Positions 10,801 through 16,816 of a DNA stretch of 42,016 nt are shown one piece after another. The notes under the pieces are model-generated. The model ran no database searches. It was not told the origin of the DNA and was given only the letters and a program-made list of their open reading frames with translations. The position numbers and the translations under genes are program-made. Numbering within the stretch: the first letter of the stretch is position 1; each line of letters begins with the position of its first letter. The DNA comes from Faecalitalea cylindroides ATCC 27803 (lineage in GTDB: Bacteria; Bacillota_I; Bacilli_A; Erysipelotrichales; Erysipelotrichaceae). The stretch lies in NCBI RefSeq assembly GCF_000469305.1, contig NZ_KI270960.1:1-42016 (forward strand), read 5' to 3'.

Positions 10801-11678
10801 ATGTACCAGAAAAAACGGATGAGACATCACCTACAGATTCAGCTGTAACAATCAAGAAAGTTCTTGATGGCAGAACTCTTAAAGCAGATGAATTCTCATT
10901 TACGATGATGGATGAAAATGGAAATGGTGTACAAGCTACAAATGCGGAAGATGGAAGTGTAGTATTCCCTAAATTGACATTTGATAAAGAAGGAATCTAT
11001 ACATATACGATTTCTGAAACAAATGACAACAAAGGCGGAGTTACTTACGATACGACTACTTACAAGGCGATTGCTACAGTAACAGATGATACAAGCGGTA
11101 AGTTAAAAGTTGAATGGAAAGTAACGGATGCTCAAGGCAAAGAGATTAATGAAATCACATTCAACAATAAATACACAGTTCAACCAACAAGTTTAACATT
11201 AGGTGCTACAAAAGTTCTTGAAGGAAGAGAACTTGCCGACAAAGAATTCTTATTCGTATTAAGCGATGAAGAAGGAAATGTGGTTGAAGAAGCATATAAT
11301 GATAAGACTGGTAAGGTAACATTTAGCGATTTGACATTCGATAAAGCAGGTACTTATAACTACACAGTAACTGAAAAGAATACAAACGCTAAAGGAATTA
11401 CATATGATGAATCTGTTTATAACATCCAAGTTGAGGTTGTCGATAACGAAGACGGAACATTGAATATGACAACAACAACGACAAAAGATGGAGAAGTATC
11501 ATCAATTGTATTCAGAAATAAAGCTGAGAAAGATAGTGTTCCAGAGCAGCCGGAAAAAGGTGACACTTCGAACACATCAACTCGAACATTTGCAGGATTA
11601 TTTACTTCACTCGCAGTCGATGCTGCTGCTTTAGCGGGCATAGCTACATTGTTGAAGAAGCGCAATGCAAAAAAATAA
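1887..11678 (+). CDS. Giant VWA / Spy0128-repeat cell-surface protein, body after the in-frame stop
   Basis: Open for 3263 codons, in frame with the signal-peptide ORF at 1758. The first usable codon after the stop is a TTG at 1887, which has no ribosome site and would give a protein without a signal peptide, so it is unlikely to be the original start. Architecture, with approximate residues from 1887: von Willebrand A domain 82-430 with MIDAS residues DVSGS (89-93), GATSADYG and FFTDGEPN; DUF5979-like module near 741; five Spy0128/FctA-like repeats from 875; two DUF11-like modules (1613, 1738); a second DUF5979-like module (1857); nine more Spy0128-like repeats 1976-3212; C-terminal hydrophobic helix 3235-3256 and a KKRNAKK tail. 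Each repeat has a Lys in a K-x-L-x-GR-like strand, an acidic residue in (V/I)SE or TE, and a closing F-x-N-T/K-Y. This is the layout of pilin domains with intramolecular Lys-Asn isopeptide bonds. An adhesive stalk with a VWA tip is the likely role. The sorting signal is non-canonical (QPEKGD where LPxTGD is expected) and no sortase gene is in the window. Confidence 0.85.
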   Translation: METQVEADAGTQDSWQDYKTNSTQYTGRIWTDKSVYKENVTLTDLEGSQTQTIEKPDTSDFLVSLSALSSASTLVTTTTTPLDIVLVLDVSGSMSDEMTETRITYEEYRTSGNRANNVGDAWQDRGDLYYSANGQDYIKINMSQEGFIRTRYTISAEGLPTIDNLTGNDDIPAPYADHLYIRNIEEVGTGEKKITALKNAVNNFIQLTSDANANMPEGEGHRVSIIKFADDSFYKNRRGQTQKDHVGNDYNNSRYNYTQVMRDFTEVKSNNVNEVQGTINSINPAGATSADYGLELANDVFNGTGDLAGARENAKKAVIFFTDGEPNHQSGFDEDVANDAIVNSGLLKNNDTLIYSIGVFGDANPDDTTNEFNAYMNGVSSNYPNAQSYTNLGTRAPDASYYKAASNASDLSQVFTDIFDSITQGSGGPTQVEETEGAQDTDGYITFTDKLGDYMQVDDVNAIVYGGKKFTKTSASNETDYYFEGSIEDNPVYDSTNLSNIKIHVTKGQDGVGDTITVQIPASLIPLRYFDIDEENNMSVEEAYPIRLFYSASLKDEVEDSLLNGTADETLKTYINAHKSDDGKQAYFYSNQFNSGSNGTTIADFTPARSNKFYYFTEPTLLYTDKNCENPATNFVEGGTYYYKNEYYISQNGKAVQDVENVSVSGLLRNQIEYRDGQIYVIAGTRKLSRADQFVGAKNGNITGTATNVISPSWGQGQQDPNKVYVALGNNGRVALNLPGTLKVSKIVETNEGITAPDDTFEFTLTLEGEGSNASYYATIFDAEGNPVEGFNGADQDNPYTIKSDNKFTLKDGQYIEVYGLPDGIKYSVVETSNTDYTTTNDSAEGATNAAEGTVAANETVSVDYTNKFEVKDLTIDDTSSLFTAAKKLIGRDWTEDDTFTFRLGEAASQNTIQNAQEENNRKYVTVTLSGQGNKYTDGQEISFKFGQLKYTKPGQYTYYVSEVVPNDRLPGMTYSNATYKVDVTVIQDEKDPSTLKVDENTIEITQLSNDEGSTTNDPVENILIENKFSADSIESAPVAFKNYDPNNTGYNLVNGMFSFTLKGLDGAPMPKDATGDSITTFNDGQDVNFDLITFDSSMVGHTYTYTITENIPSEANETNGYTVNGMTYDPKVYYVDIEIQAEETAQVSTVKPIYTYYTDPNNKAGSIVENENVVFNNEYNVTPYTIDDTNTPIQGVKKLIGRDMLEGEAYTFDLALSKVNGNTNTQNSGVTISNPTATVTGGLDDQETLFSFDSVTFTKAGTYEFTISESSGNAGGVTYDTVGKTVTVVITDQDKNGNHTGQLALGSISYNNNGVSEVTDKAYFVNKYTSSGVLEGTKINVKKVLNGRDWIDSDSFTFTIAGYDDVTKQAIEDNIINLPNDLTLTTNNKSGTFGNITFNKAGEYQFIITENTPTEDAAPNVTYSKAEYIVKVKAVDNNDGTITIADSDVILTQSILDDGSSNESGKDVGLAEATFTNTYTPDSITFTPIDVTKVLEGRDPGLQAGEFSFELSVSGDADGYQLPSKTIVENDADGNVEFGDITFTKPGKYYVYVREQKPQNPSKFITYDSHRYVAVINVQDNPETGKLEISDEIQEYGSKEFKNTYKEKEQSKTVSKDDQSIEDQMIGVGDELTYTINWVNTAMDEQTGQSVKAEVTVTDVIPEGTEFVTASDGYSYDESSKTVTWNLGQQEAEAEGSLTLTVRVTEDAIKTNEVTNTATVNIGDNKVDTNTVTNYVPGKTVTGYDGDVKVGDTLTYEISYVNPYNEPAEIVITDTLMDGLTYVENSANPSDGFEVDGQNLAWSFNVGANEKGKVSFKAIVNEDAFKVDSVSNTATIKIGDDPEVNTNTPGLETKEGSLLVSKEIQLTEDQGTTIDTNKEFEFTLSLSGQDNQPLSGEYEFVKSDNTTGTIKNDDTFTLKHGENLVINGLPEGTKYSVTESKAEGYVASNETLNGTISEAKQSEASFVNTYGTSAVTGVPQGFELTKVFTGHEWTSDYAFEFKLEAGTNDAGVTTPMPDETTKTVSAPDQGSKDTATFDFGAITYTKVGTYNYTVSEVTGDNDGITYSDNVAEITVNVTDNKDGTLSAKATLKEGTGVFTNTYSAKGTTSIEVTKDLKGRNNDEWIDGDAFTFTLASTQDYGADVVMPQSTTLTIDKDTVDHKASFGDITFNKAGDYEFKVTEVNDSKANVTYSTEEYTVSVHVEDENGNGSFTVTPTIRNKAGEKVESIVFENTYTPSSVVLTGENAIHGTKTLTGRNSKENETFNFALTEDENNDKSGYTIAENGNVASVGSLTDGQASGFNFGDITFTKRGTYTFYVSEVLPEGANESNGYTLEGVTYDNHKETVTVTVTDDYMNNTLVPTVTYDADGVTFINKYDASDFVGIPTHFTLTKVFEGKTWTTEDVFEFTLTAGENTAGIETPMPDNPTVQVNAPTEKDGKTANFDFGSISYDTVGEYHYTVSETEGTNAGIDYSKNVAEITVTVTDNKQGGLVASAKVENGRFTNTYSSELDYVGKGGIKLIKNLTGHDLTDDQFTFTLNAEDEASRVKAGMENMSQDVFNTDDTMDANGLSTSTIQLLPNMDKFTQDDVGKVYKYTISETSEQKPGYTNDTTEYTIQISTSDDGSGTLTVSTRITGTNGTDITYEYTQSKQKAETGVAQVVFNNTYTSSTNTEGYDASVNLTGTKTLTNRPMVDGEFQFNVLSNGSVVSSGTNTADGTVAFTPINYTNDQLIQDHANGIASKDGNTYTYVYDVEEVTPGNGVSIVAGKFSVTVKVTDNGDGKLTTKVIYPEGGLAFENAYGQSASAELKINGKKSLAENGTNHPDITDKFEFTITGREGAPMPEKTTVRNDAAGNVDFGKIVYTMQNVFGDDGQQAIVEQETPVTEEQTTTEDGSVSEETEEVVGLTEQVETYSEKRQKTFTYEINESGSVPGVTNDTSKIITVTVTDNGDGTISVTSDTNGTFEFVNTYVPEKTDETSPTDSAVTIKKVLDGRTLKADEFSFTMMDENGNGVQATNAEDGSVVFPKLTFDKEGIYTYTISETNDNKGGVTYDTTTYKAIATVTDDTSGKLKVEWKVTDAQGKEINEITFNNKYTVQPTSLTLGATKVLEGRELADKEFLFVLSDEEGNVVEEAYNDKTGKVTFSDLTFDKAGTYNYTVTEKNTNAKGITYDESVYNIQVEVVDNEDGTLNMTTTTTKDGEVSSIVFRNKAEKDSVPEQPEKGDTSNTSTRTFAGLFTSLAVDAAALAGIATLLKKRNAKK
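4107..11520 (+). repeat. Tandem protein-repeat array: 14 Spy0128-like units with interposed DUF11/DUF5979-like modules
   Basis: Units of roughly 100-150 codons share the plan: basic strand with GR or GH, F-x-F-x-L, F(G)-x-ITF-x-K-x-GTY-x-(Y/F)-x-(V/I)-SE, GITY-x, V-x-V-x-D, and closing F-x-NTY. Five units precede and nine follow a central block of two DUF11-like modules and one DUF5979-like module. The units are diverged at the DNA level. Units 6 (about 7813-8205) and 9 (about 9028-9420) are the most alike, both carrying FxLTKVF, an AG-N-AG(I/V)-TPMPD segment and SDNVAEIT/SKNVAEIT. Unit 12 (about 10310-10800) has an extra acidic, Thr/Glu-rich insert. Confidence 0.8.
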
Positions 11679-11698
11679 GATCAAGTGATCTTTGATTA

Positions 11699-11727
11699 GG
11701 AACTCTAAATTAAAGAGTTCCTTTTTT
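11699..11727 (+). terminator. Rho-independent terminator of the giant surface-protein gene
   Basis: An 8-bp perfect stem, GGAACTCT (11699-11706) and AGAGTTCC (11714-11721), with a seven-base A/T loop, followed by six T. It starts 21 bases after the stop codon. Confidence 0.9.
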
Positions 11728-11883
11728 GTTGGAATACAACAATTTTTGATGAGAGCATTTAAGCGATATATGTATTAAAAAGACCATAAATGTATTTTTA
11801 TTTGTATAGCGTTTTCATTTTTGTTCTTTCATACTATTCGTTTATGTTGTAAAATAAAGAGGTAGTTAAAGGAGGTTCTAGAT

Positions 11884-13713
11884 ATGAACCATAATAAGAC
11901 AAAAGCCTTTTTTGAAGGGAATGAAATCAAGGCATATAACATTTTTGGAGCGCATGTTAAACCAAAATCAGTAGAGTTTAATGTTTATGCGCCAAATGCA
12001 GAAGGTATTTCTGTAATAGGATCTTTTAATAATTGGGATGACAAAAAGAATGTCATGAAAAAAGATGATCAAGGAATTTGGAGCTGTACGATCCGCAACG
12101 CCAAAGAAGGAGACACATATCGTTATCGTGTTATTCGAAAAGGAGGAGAAGTTGTCGATAAATCCGATCCATACGCCTTCTATAGTGAACTTCGCCCACA
12201 AAACGCAAGTATCATATCTTCATTAAAATTTGATAAGTGGGAAGATAAAGAATGGATGGAAAAGCGTAATAAAGGATTTGATTCTCCAATCAATATTTAT
12301 GAGATGCATGTAGGATCATGGAAAAAAGAAGGGGAAGATTTCGTACATTATAATGAAATTCAAGATGAATTGATTGAACACTGTAAGAAACATCATTTTA
12401 CCCATGTAGAAGTCATGCCTTTAAGTGAGTATCCATTTGATGGATCATGGGGATATCAGAGTACTGGATATTTCTCAAGTACATCTCGTTATGGAACAAA
12501 TATGGAATTGATGCATTTTGTCAATGCTCTTCACAAGGCAGGTATTGGAATCATCATGGACTTTGTTCCTGTGCATTTTGTACGTGATGATTTTGCGTTA
12601 AGACTATTTGATGGAACACCATTATATGAATATCCAAATGAAAGAGATGCAAATTCTCAATGGGATACATTAAATTTTGATTTGTGGAAAGAAGAAGTTC
12701 GTTCGTTCTTGATGTCAGCTGCTAACTTCTGGTTGGATGTTTACCATGTAGATGGGTTACGAATGGATGCGATTTCCAATGCGATTTTCTGGCATGGAAA
12801 CAAAAATAATGGTGTAAATGAGGGTGCCTGCAACTTCATGAAACGAATGAATTATTTATTGAATAAAGAATATGATGGAAAGATCATGTTGATCGCAGAA
12901 GATTCGACGGATTTCCCAAATGTCACAAAATCAAGCTTAGATGGTGGTTTAGGATTTGACTATAAATGGGATCTTGGCTGGATGAATGATACTTTATCTT
13001 ACTTGAAAAAAGATCCAATTTATCGTCAGTGGCATCATAATGATGTTACATTCTCTATGGCTTATTTCTATTCTGAAAAATTTATCCTTCCACTAAGCCA
13101 TGATGAAGTCGTTCACGGTAAAGCAACGATCGTTGATAAGATGTGGGGAAGTTATGAAGACAAGTTTGCTCAAGCACGTGCTTTATACACATATATGTAT
13201 GCACATCCAGGTAAGAAATTAAATTTCATGGGGAATGAAATCGGACAGCTTCGTGAGTGGGATGAAATGAAGAGTTGTGACTGGTTCTTGCGTGAATATC
13301 CTATGCATGATGCATTTGAAAAATTCTTCAGTGATCTAACAGGTATTTATGCCGATAATGATGCATTCTATAAAGATGATTATAGTTGGACAAGTTTCCA
13401 ATGGATCGATGCGGACAATGCATCTCAAAATACATTCTCTTTTGTTCGTAAGGGAACTAAGAAAGACTTTGTAATCATTATCAACTTCTCTACAAACGGT
13501 TATGATCATCAACAGTTTGGGGTTCCGGTAAAAGGTGTCTATAAAGAAATTTTGAATACCCAATGGGATAAATACAATGGAACATGGGTAAATGCCAAAC
13601 CTCAATCTTGTCATTCGATTCGAATCAAGAGACATAATATGCCATTTATGATCGAAGTAAATGTTCCTGCTTTAGGAGCAACGATCTTCGAAGTAGAAAA
13701 AGAAGTAGAGTAG
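11884..13713 (+). CDS. glgB: 1,4-alpha-glucan branching enzyme
   Basis: Forms alpha-1,6 branches in alpha-glucan by cutting and transferring an alpha-1,4 chain; cytoplasmic glycogen metabolism. An N-terminal CBM48 module lies at residues 18-110 (GSFNNWDD near 46), followed by the GH13 barrel. The four GH13 signatures are present: DFVPVH (226-231), GLRMDAISN with nucleophile D295, AEDST with acid/base E339, and LSHDEVVHG with D407. The C-terminal beta domain ends near 609. The length is shorter than the roughly 730 residues of enterobacterial enzymes because the extra N1 module is absent. AAAGGAGG lies 8 bases before the ATG. No glgC, glgA, glgP or glgX is in the window, so it stands alone between two terminators. 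Confidence 0.96.
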   Translation: MNHNKTKAFFEGNEIKAYNIFGAHVKPKSVEFNVYAPNAEGISVIGSFNNWDDKKNVMKKDDQGIWSCTIRNAKEGDTYRYRVIRKGGEVVDKSDPYAFYSELRPQNASIISSLKFDKWEDKEWMEKRNKGFDSPINIYEMHVGSWKKEGEDFVHYNEIQDELIEHCKKHHFTHVEVMPLSEYPFDGSWGYQSTGYFSSTSRYGTNMELMHFVNALHKAGIGIIMDFVPVHFVRDDFALRLFDGTPLYEYPNERDANSQWDTLNFDLWKEEVRSFLMSAANFWLDVYHVDGLRMDAISNAIFWHGNKNNGVNEGACNFMKRMNYLLNKEYDGKIMLIAEDSTDFPNVTKSSLDGGLGFDYKWDLGWMNDTLSYLKKDPIYRQWHHNDVTFSMAYFYSEKFILPLSHDEVVHGKATIVDKMWGSYEDKFAQARALYTYMYAHPGKKLNFMGNEIGQLREWDEMKSCDWFLREYPMHDAFEKFFSDLTGIYADNDAFYKDDYSWTSFQWIDADNASQNTFSFVRKGTKKDFVIIINFSTNGYDHQQFGVPVKGVYKEILNTQWDKYNGTWVNAKPQSCHSIRIKRHNMPFMIEVNVPALGATIFEVEKEVE

Positions 13714-13719
13714 TATTTA

Positions 13720-13745
13720 GGGTATACATGTGTATGCCCTTTTTT
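13720..13745 (+). terminator. Rho-independent terminator after glgB
   Basis: GGGTATAC (13720-13727) pairs with GTATGCCC (13732-13739), 8 bp with one G-U, loop ATGT, then six T (13740-13745). The ribosome site of the next gene (AAAGGAGG) starts directly after the T-run. Confidence 0.85.
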
Positions 13746-13760
13746 AAAGGAGGTTTACAT

Positions 13761-14708
13761 ATGATAAATATGGTAGTATATGGTCTTGGTAAAATATCAA
13801 GGCGAGTTTGTAATGGATGTTTAGGTGCTAAGAATATGAACTTATATGGCTTTGTGAGTAGAGATTTTAATAAGGCAACAACATATAAAGAAGAGTATCA
13901 TGCTAAAAAGGCATATGCATCTATCAAAGATGTTTATGAGGATGAAAATGTGGATGTAATTTATTTATGTACACCTAACTATCTTCATTATGAACAAATT
14001 AAAGAGGCTTTAGAAAATAAAAAAAGCGTGATTTGTGAAAAACCAATGGTTTTAGAAAGTTTTCAACTGGACAAATTGTTTGAGCTTGCCAAAAGAAATA
14101 AAGTATTTTTGATGGAAGCCCATAAGACGGCTTTTAATCCGTTATTAGTTAAAGTAAAAGAAATGATCCAAGAAGGGGCAATAGGAGATATTTATTACAT
14201 TGATGCAGAATATAGTCATAATATTTTGAATGATGATCCCAATTTTGAACAATGGGTCTTTGGTCAAAGTGGAGGAGCAAGCCGAGATATTGGTGTGTAT
14301 CCTGCATGTTTTTCAAATTATTTTGCCCAAAATGACATCGTGTCCCATTATATCATGAAATCTGGATATAAAGATTTTCCCTGTGATTTCTTTTTTCAAT
14401 CGCTTTTAGAATATGAAAACGGAATAAAAGCCAGCATAAAAAGCAGCTGGCTATATGATAAAGATCATAAGGGAACGGGATATATTTATGGAACCAAAGG
14501 ATATTTTAAGATACCTGCTTACTGGAAAGAAAAAGAAGCATTTCTGATTCAAGGAGATAAAACGACAAAAATTACGGTTGATTTTTATAGTGATTTTACT
14601 TCAGAAATAGAACATGCCGCAAAGTGTATTGAATCAAATTGTATTGAAAGCAATATCATGTCTTTGCATGCTTCTAAGGAAATTTTGAAGGCTATTGGTC
14701 AGCATTAA
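13761..14708 (+). CDS. Gfo/Idh/MocA family oxidoreductase
   Basis: An NAD(P)-dependent sugar or cyclitol dehydrogenase of the Gfo/Idh/MocA family, 315 aa; the substrate cannot be read from sequence. The N-terminal Rossmann fold starts at MVVYGLGKISRRV, a reduced form of the GxGxxG loop. The family hallmark EKP is present in ICEKPMV near residue 95, with the catalytic-domain segment GGASRDIGVYP near 172. The ATG at 13761 is chosen because AAAGGAGG lies 7 bases upstream; an upstream ATG at 13728 lies inside the glgB terminator. The C-terminus repeats a short CIES motif. Its last 17 bases overlap the 3' end of the convergent DeoR gene. It may serve the same sugar-phosphate metabolism as that regulator, but this is inference from position. 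Confidence 0.9.
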   Translation: MINMVVYGLGKISRRVCNGCLGAKNMNLYGFVSRDFNKATTYKEEYHAKKAYASIKDVYEDENVDVIYLCTPNYLHYEQIKEALENKKSVICEKPMVLESFQLDKLFELAKRNKVFLMEAHKTAFNPLLVKVKEMIQEGAIGDIYYIDAEYSHNILNDDPNFEQWVFGQSGGASRDIGVYPACFSNYFAQNDIVSHYIMKSGYKDFPCDFFFQSLLEYENGIKASIKSSWLYDKDHKGTGYIYGTKGYFKIPAYWKEKEAFLIQGDKTTKITVDFYSDFTSEIEHAAKCIESNCIESNIMSLHASKEILKAIGQH

Positions 14709-15459
14709 CGTATATTACTTCTTTTACATCTTTAACAAATTCTTTTTCTTTGTTTGAAACCGGATTTGTAATCAAAACATCATAATCTTTAAAACTGGCA
14801 AATGTATATGTACCGGTTTTTTCAAATTTAGAAGCATCACAAAGCAGAATCTTTTGGGATGCTTTTTTAATGACATGCTGTTTGATCAAGACTTCTTCAA
14901 AAGAGAATGTCGTTGGACCATCTGTATTTAGAAATCCATCGCATCCCATAAAAGCTGTATCAATTTGGATCGCATCAATATTGTTGGCGGTAAATGCCCC
15001 TACAAAGGCTTTTCCTTTCTTTTGAAGTCTTCCTCCTGTAAAGATCAAATCATGTTTCATATCCGAAACAAGTTGGGCAATGGCCAATGAATTGGTAACG
15101 ATGGTCAATCCTTTCTTTAAAGGAAGATATTTAGCTAAAGCTAGTGTAGTGCTTCCTGGATCAAGAAAAATCATAGAATTGTCTTTGATATATTCCAGGG
15201 CTTTTTTCGCTATTGCTTGTTTAGCTAAAGCGTGTTCTGTAATCTTCACATTTAAAGGTAACTGAAAGTAATCATTCATGATTTCTGCGTATCCATGTTT
15301 CTTTAGGATAAGGCCTTGTCGTTCTAAAATATCAAGATCTTTTCGTATCGTTTCAGAACTGACATGGAAGTTTTTGCTTAATTCACTGACGTAGATTCTA
15401 CCTTTTGATAATATGGCTTGATAAATTTTGTTCTGTCTTGATAGTGATGATTTTGACAT
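14692..15459 (-). CDS. DeoR family transcriptional regulator of the hxl region
   Basis: A 255-aa DeoR-family regulator. The N-terminal winged helix-turn-helix (residues 8-60) contains VSELSKNFHVSSETIRKDLDILE, the family signature. The C-terminal DeoRC sensor domain, related to ribose-5-phosphate isomerase, has the sugar-phosphate loop LDPGSTTLALA near residue 95, TNSLA, FTGG and DASKFEK. These regulators are usually repressors relieved by a phosphorylated sugar. It is transcribed away from the hxlA-hxlB-cupin operon, with five TTGG(T/A)A-type sites in the shared intergenic region. It therefore probably controls that operon and itself, with a pentulose or hexulose phosphate as the likely effector (inference). 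AAGGAGG lies 6 bases before the ATG. Confidence 0.92.
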   Translation of the reverse strand: MSKSSLSRQNKIYQAILSKGRIYVSELSKNFHVSSETIRKDLDILERQGLILKKHGYAEIMNDYFQLPLNVKITEHALAKQAIAKKALEYIKDNSMIFLDPGSTTLALAKYLPLKKGLTIVTNSLAIAQLVSDMKHDLIFTGGRLQKKGKAFVGAFTANNIDAIQIDTAFMGCDGFLNTDGPTTFSFEEVLIKQHVIKKASQKILLCDASKFEKTGTYTFASFKDYDVLITNPVSNKEKEFVKDVKEVIYVNADQ

Positions 15460-15468
15460 AATGCCTCC

Positions 15469-15556
15469 TTGGTAAAAAGTTGGAAATTTATTTCAAATAT
15501 TGGTAAATATTTTGTATTTCCAATATTATATTGTTTTTCTTTGTGAAATACCAATA
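15469..15556. promoter_or_regulatory. Cluster of five TTGG(T/A)A-type sites between deoR and hxlA
   Basis: Forward copies: TTGGTAAAA (15469-15477), TTGGAAATT (15480-15488), TTGGTAAAT (15500-15508). Reverse copies: ATTTCCAA (15516-15523) and AATACCAA (15547-15554). Together they form nested inverted repeats, for example TATTGGTA (15498-15505) with TACCAATA (15549-15556). DeoR-family proteins commonly bind several such repeats. A possible hxlA promoter, TTGTTT (15563-15568), 17 bases, TATTCT (15586-15591), follows directly. Confidence 0.55.
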
Positions 15557-15616
15557 AATTCGTTGTTTTTAAATTTAAAATTTACTATTCTATGAATATC
15601 AGATAGGAGGATCAAT

Positions 15617-16243
15617 ATGAAATTACAGGCTGCACTAGATACATTAACTTTAGATGAGTGTCTAAAATTATTGGAAGAAACAAAAGGGTATATTGATATT
15701 GCCGAAGTGGGAACACCATTTATTATTGAAGAGGGCATGGTTCCAGTTCGAGCTATTAAAGAAAATTTTGATAATATTGAAGTTTTAGCAGATGCCAAGA
15801 TCATGGATGCCGGTGAATTTGAGGCGGATAAGTGTTTTGAAGCTGGAGCGGATATCGTAACTGTTTTAGGTGTCAGTAACGATGAAACAATTGAAGGTTG
15901 TGTACGTTCTGCTAAGAAATATGGTAAAAAGATCATGGTGGACATGATAGCGGTAAAAGATCTAGAACAAAGAACAATCGAAATTGATAATATGGGTGTG
16001 GATTATATTTGTGTTCATACTGCATTTGATGTGCAGGCAAGCGGAAAAGATCCATTAGAAGAACTAAAGGCTGTAAATAAAGTAATCAAAAATGCGAAAA
16101 GTGCTGTAGCCGGAGGCGTGAAACTATCAACGATTGATGACATCGTTAATGAAGGAGCTGAAATCATCGTGGTTGGTGGTGCCATCTGCAATGCTAAAGA
16201 TAGAGCTGCAACATCAAAAGAAATGAAATCTCATTTAAAATAG
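15617..16243 (+). CDS. hxlA: 3-hexulose-6-phosphate synthase
   Basis: A 208-aa TIM-barrel enzyme of the orotidine-5'-phosphate decarboxylase / 3-keto-L-gulonate-6-phosphate decarboxylase suprafamily. It joins formaldehyde and ribulose 5-phosphate to arabino-3-hexulose 6-phosphate, and also runs in reverse. It starts with the typical LQAALDTLTLDECL. The DxKxxD metal/substrate motif is seen as D59-K61-D64 (DAKIMD), with the phosphate-binding end VAGGVKL and VVGGAIC near residues 155 and 182. hxlB, 9 bases downstream, makes hexulose-phosphate synthase more likely than keto-gulonate-phosphate decarboxylase. TAGGAGG lies 6 bases before the ATG. In non-methylotrophs the pair can detoxify formaldehyde or supply ribulose 5-phosphate when the oxidative pentose pathway is missing. 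Confidence 0.92.
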   Translation: MKLQAALDTLTLDECLKLLEETKGYIDIAEVGTPFIIEEGMVPVRAIKENFDNIEVLADAKIMDAGEFEADKCFEAGADIVTVLGVSNDETIEGCVRSAKKYGKKIMVDMIAVKDLEQRTIEIDNMGVDYICVHTAFDVQASGKDPLEELKAVNKVIKNAKSAVAGGVKLSTIDDIVNEGAEIIVVGGAICNAKDRAATSKEMKSHLK

Positions 16244-16252
16244 GAGGATAGT

Positions 16253-16813
16253 ATGAATAATCAGGAATACGCAAAAAAAGTAATCGACGAATTAACACAT
16301 ACATTGACTAAAATTGATACAGAAGACGCAGAAAAATTCGTTGAACTGGTGGATGAAGCGAATGAAGTATTCTGTGCAGGAGCTGGAAGAAGTGGATTTC
16401 AAATCAAAGGTTTCGCAATGCGCTTGATGCACATGGGCAAAGCCAGTTATGTTGTTGGTGAAACATGCACGCCAAATATTAAAGAAGATGGTCTTTTGGT
16501 TGTGTGCAGTGGATCAGGAGAAACAAAGAGTTTGGTAAATCATGCGACAAAAGCCAAAGAAGTTGGAGCTAAAGTGGCTTTGATTACAATTAATCCAGAA
16601 TCTACGATTGCGAAAATGGCAGACGTGGTTGTCGAAATCAGTGCACCAAGTCCTAAGAGTGCCAAACAAGGTGATGTTGTGTCTATTCAGCCTATGGGTT
16701 CTTTGTTTGAACAATCAGAAGGAATTTTTATGGATATTTCAATCATGATGTTAATGGAAAGAAAGGGCTTGGACTCCGATACGATGTTTGGACGTCATGC
16801 CAATATGGAGTAG
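16253..16813 (+). CDS. hxlB: 6-phospho-3-hexuloisomerase
   Basis: A 186-aa SIS-domain isomerase that interconverts arabino-3-hexulose 6-phosphate and fructose 6-phosphate, the second step of the ribulose monophosphate route. Visible SIS features: FCAGAGRSGFQIKGFAMRLMHMG near residues 44-65, the phosphosugar loop VVCSGSGETKSL near 84, and the family's C-terminal FGRHANME. Length fits HxlB (about 180-200). It begins 9 bases after hxlA, with TAGGAGG straddling the hxlA stop, so the two are cotranscribed. No separate promoter is seen. Confidence 0.93.
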   Translation: MNNQEYAKKVIDELTHTLTKIDTEDAEKFVELVDEANEVFCAGAGRSGFQIKGFAMRLMHMGKASYVVGETCTPNIKEDGLLVVCSGSGETKSLVNHATKAKEVGAKVALITINPESTIAKMADVVVEISAPSPKSAKQGDVVSIQPMGSLFEQSEGIFMDISIMMLMERKGLDSDTMFGRHANME

Positions 16814-16816
16814 TTT

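Noticed and set aside
4107-11520. Tandem repeats read as a CRISPR array or DNA satellite
   Set aside because: The repeats are protein-level units of 100-150 codons with diverged DNA inside one open frame; there are no short identical repeats with spacers and no cas genes.
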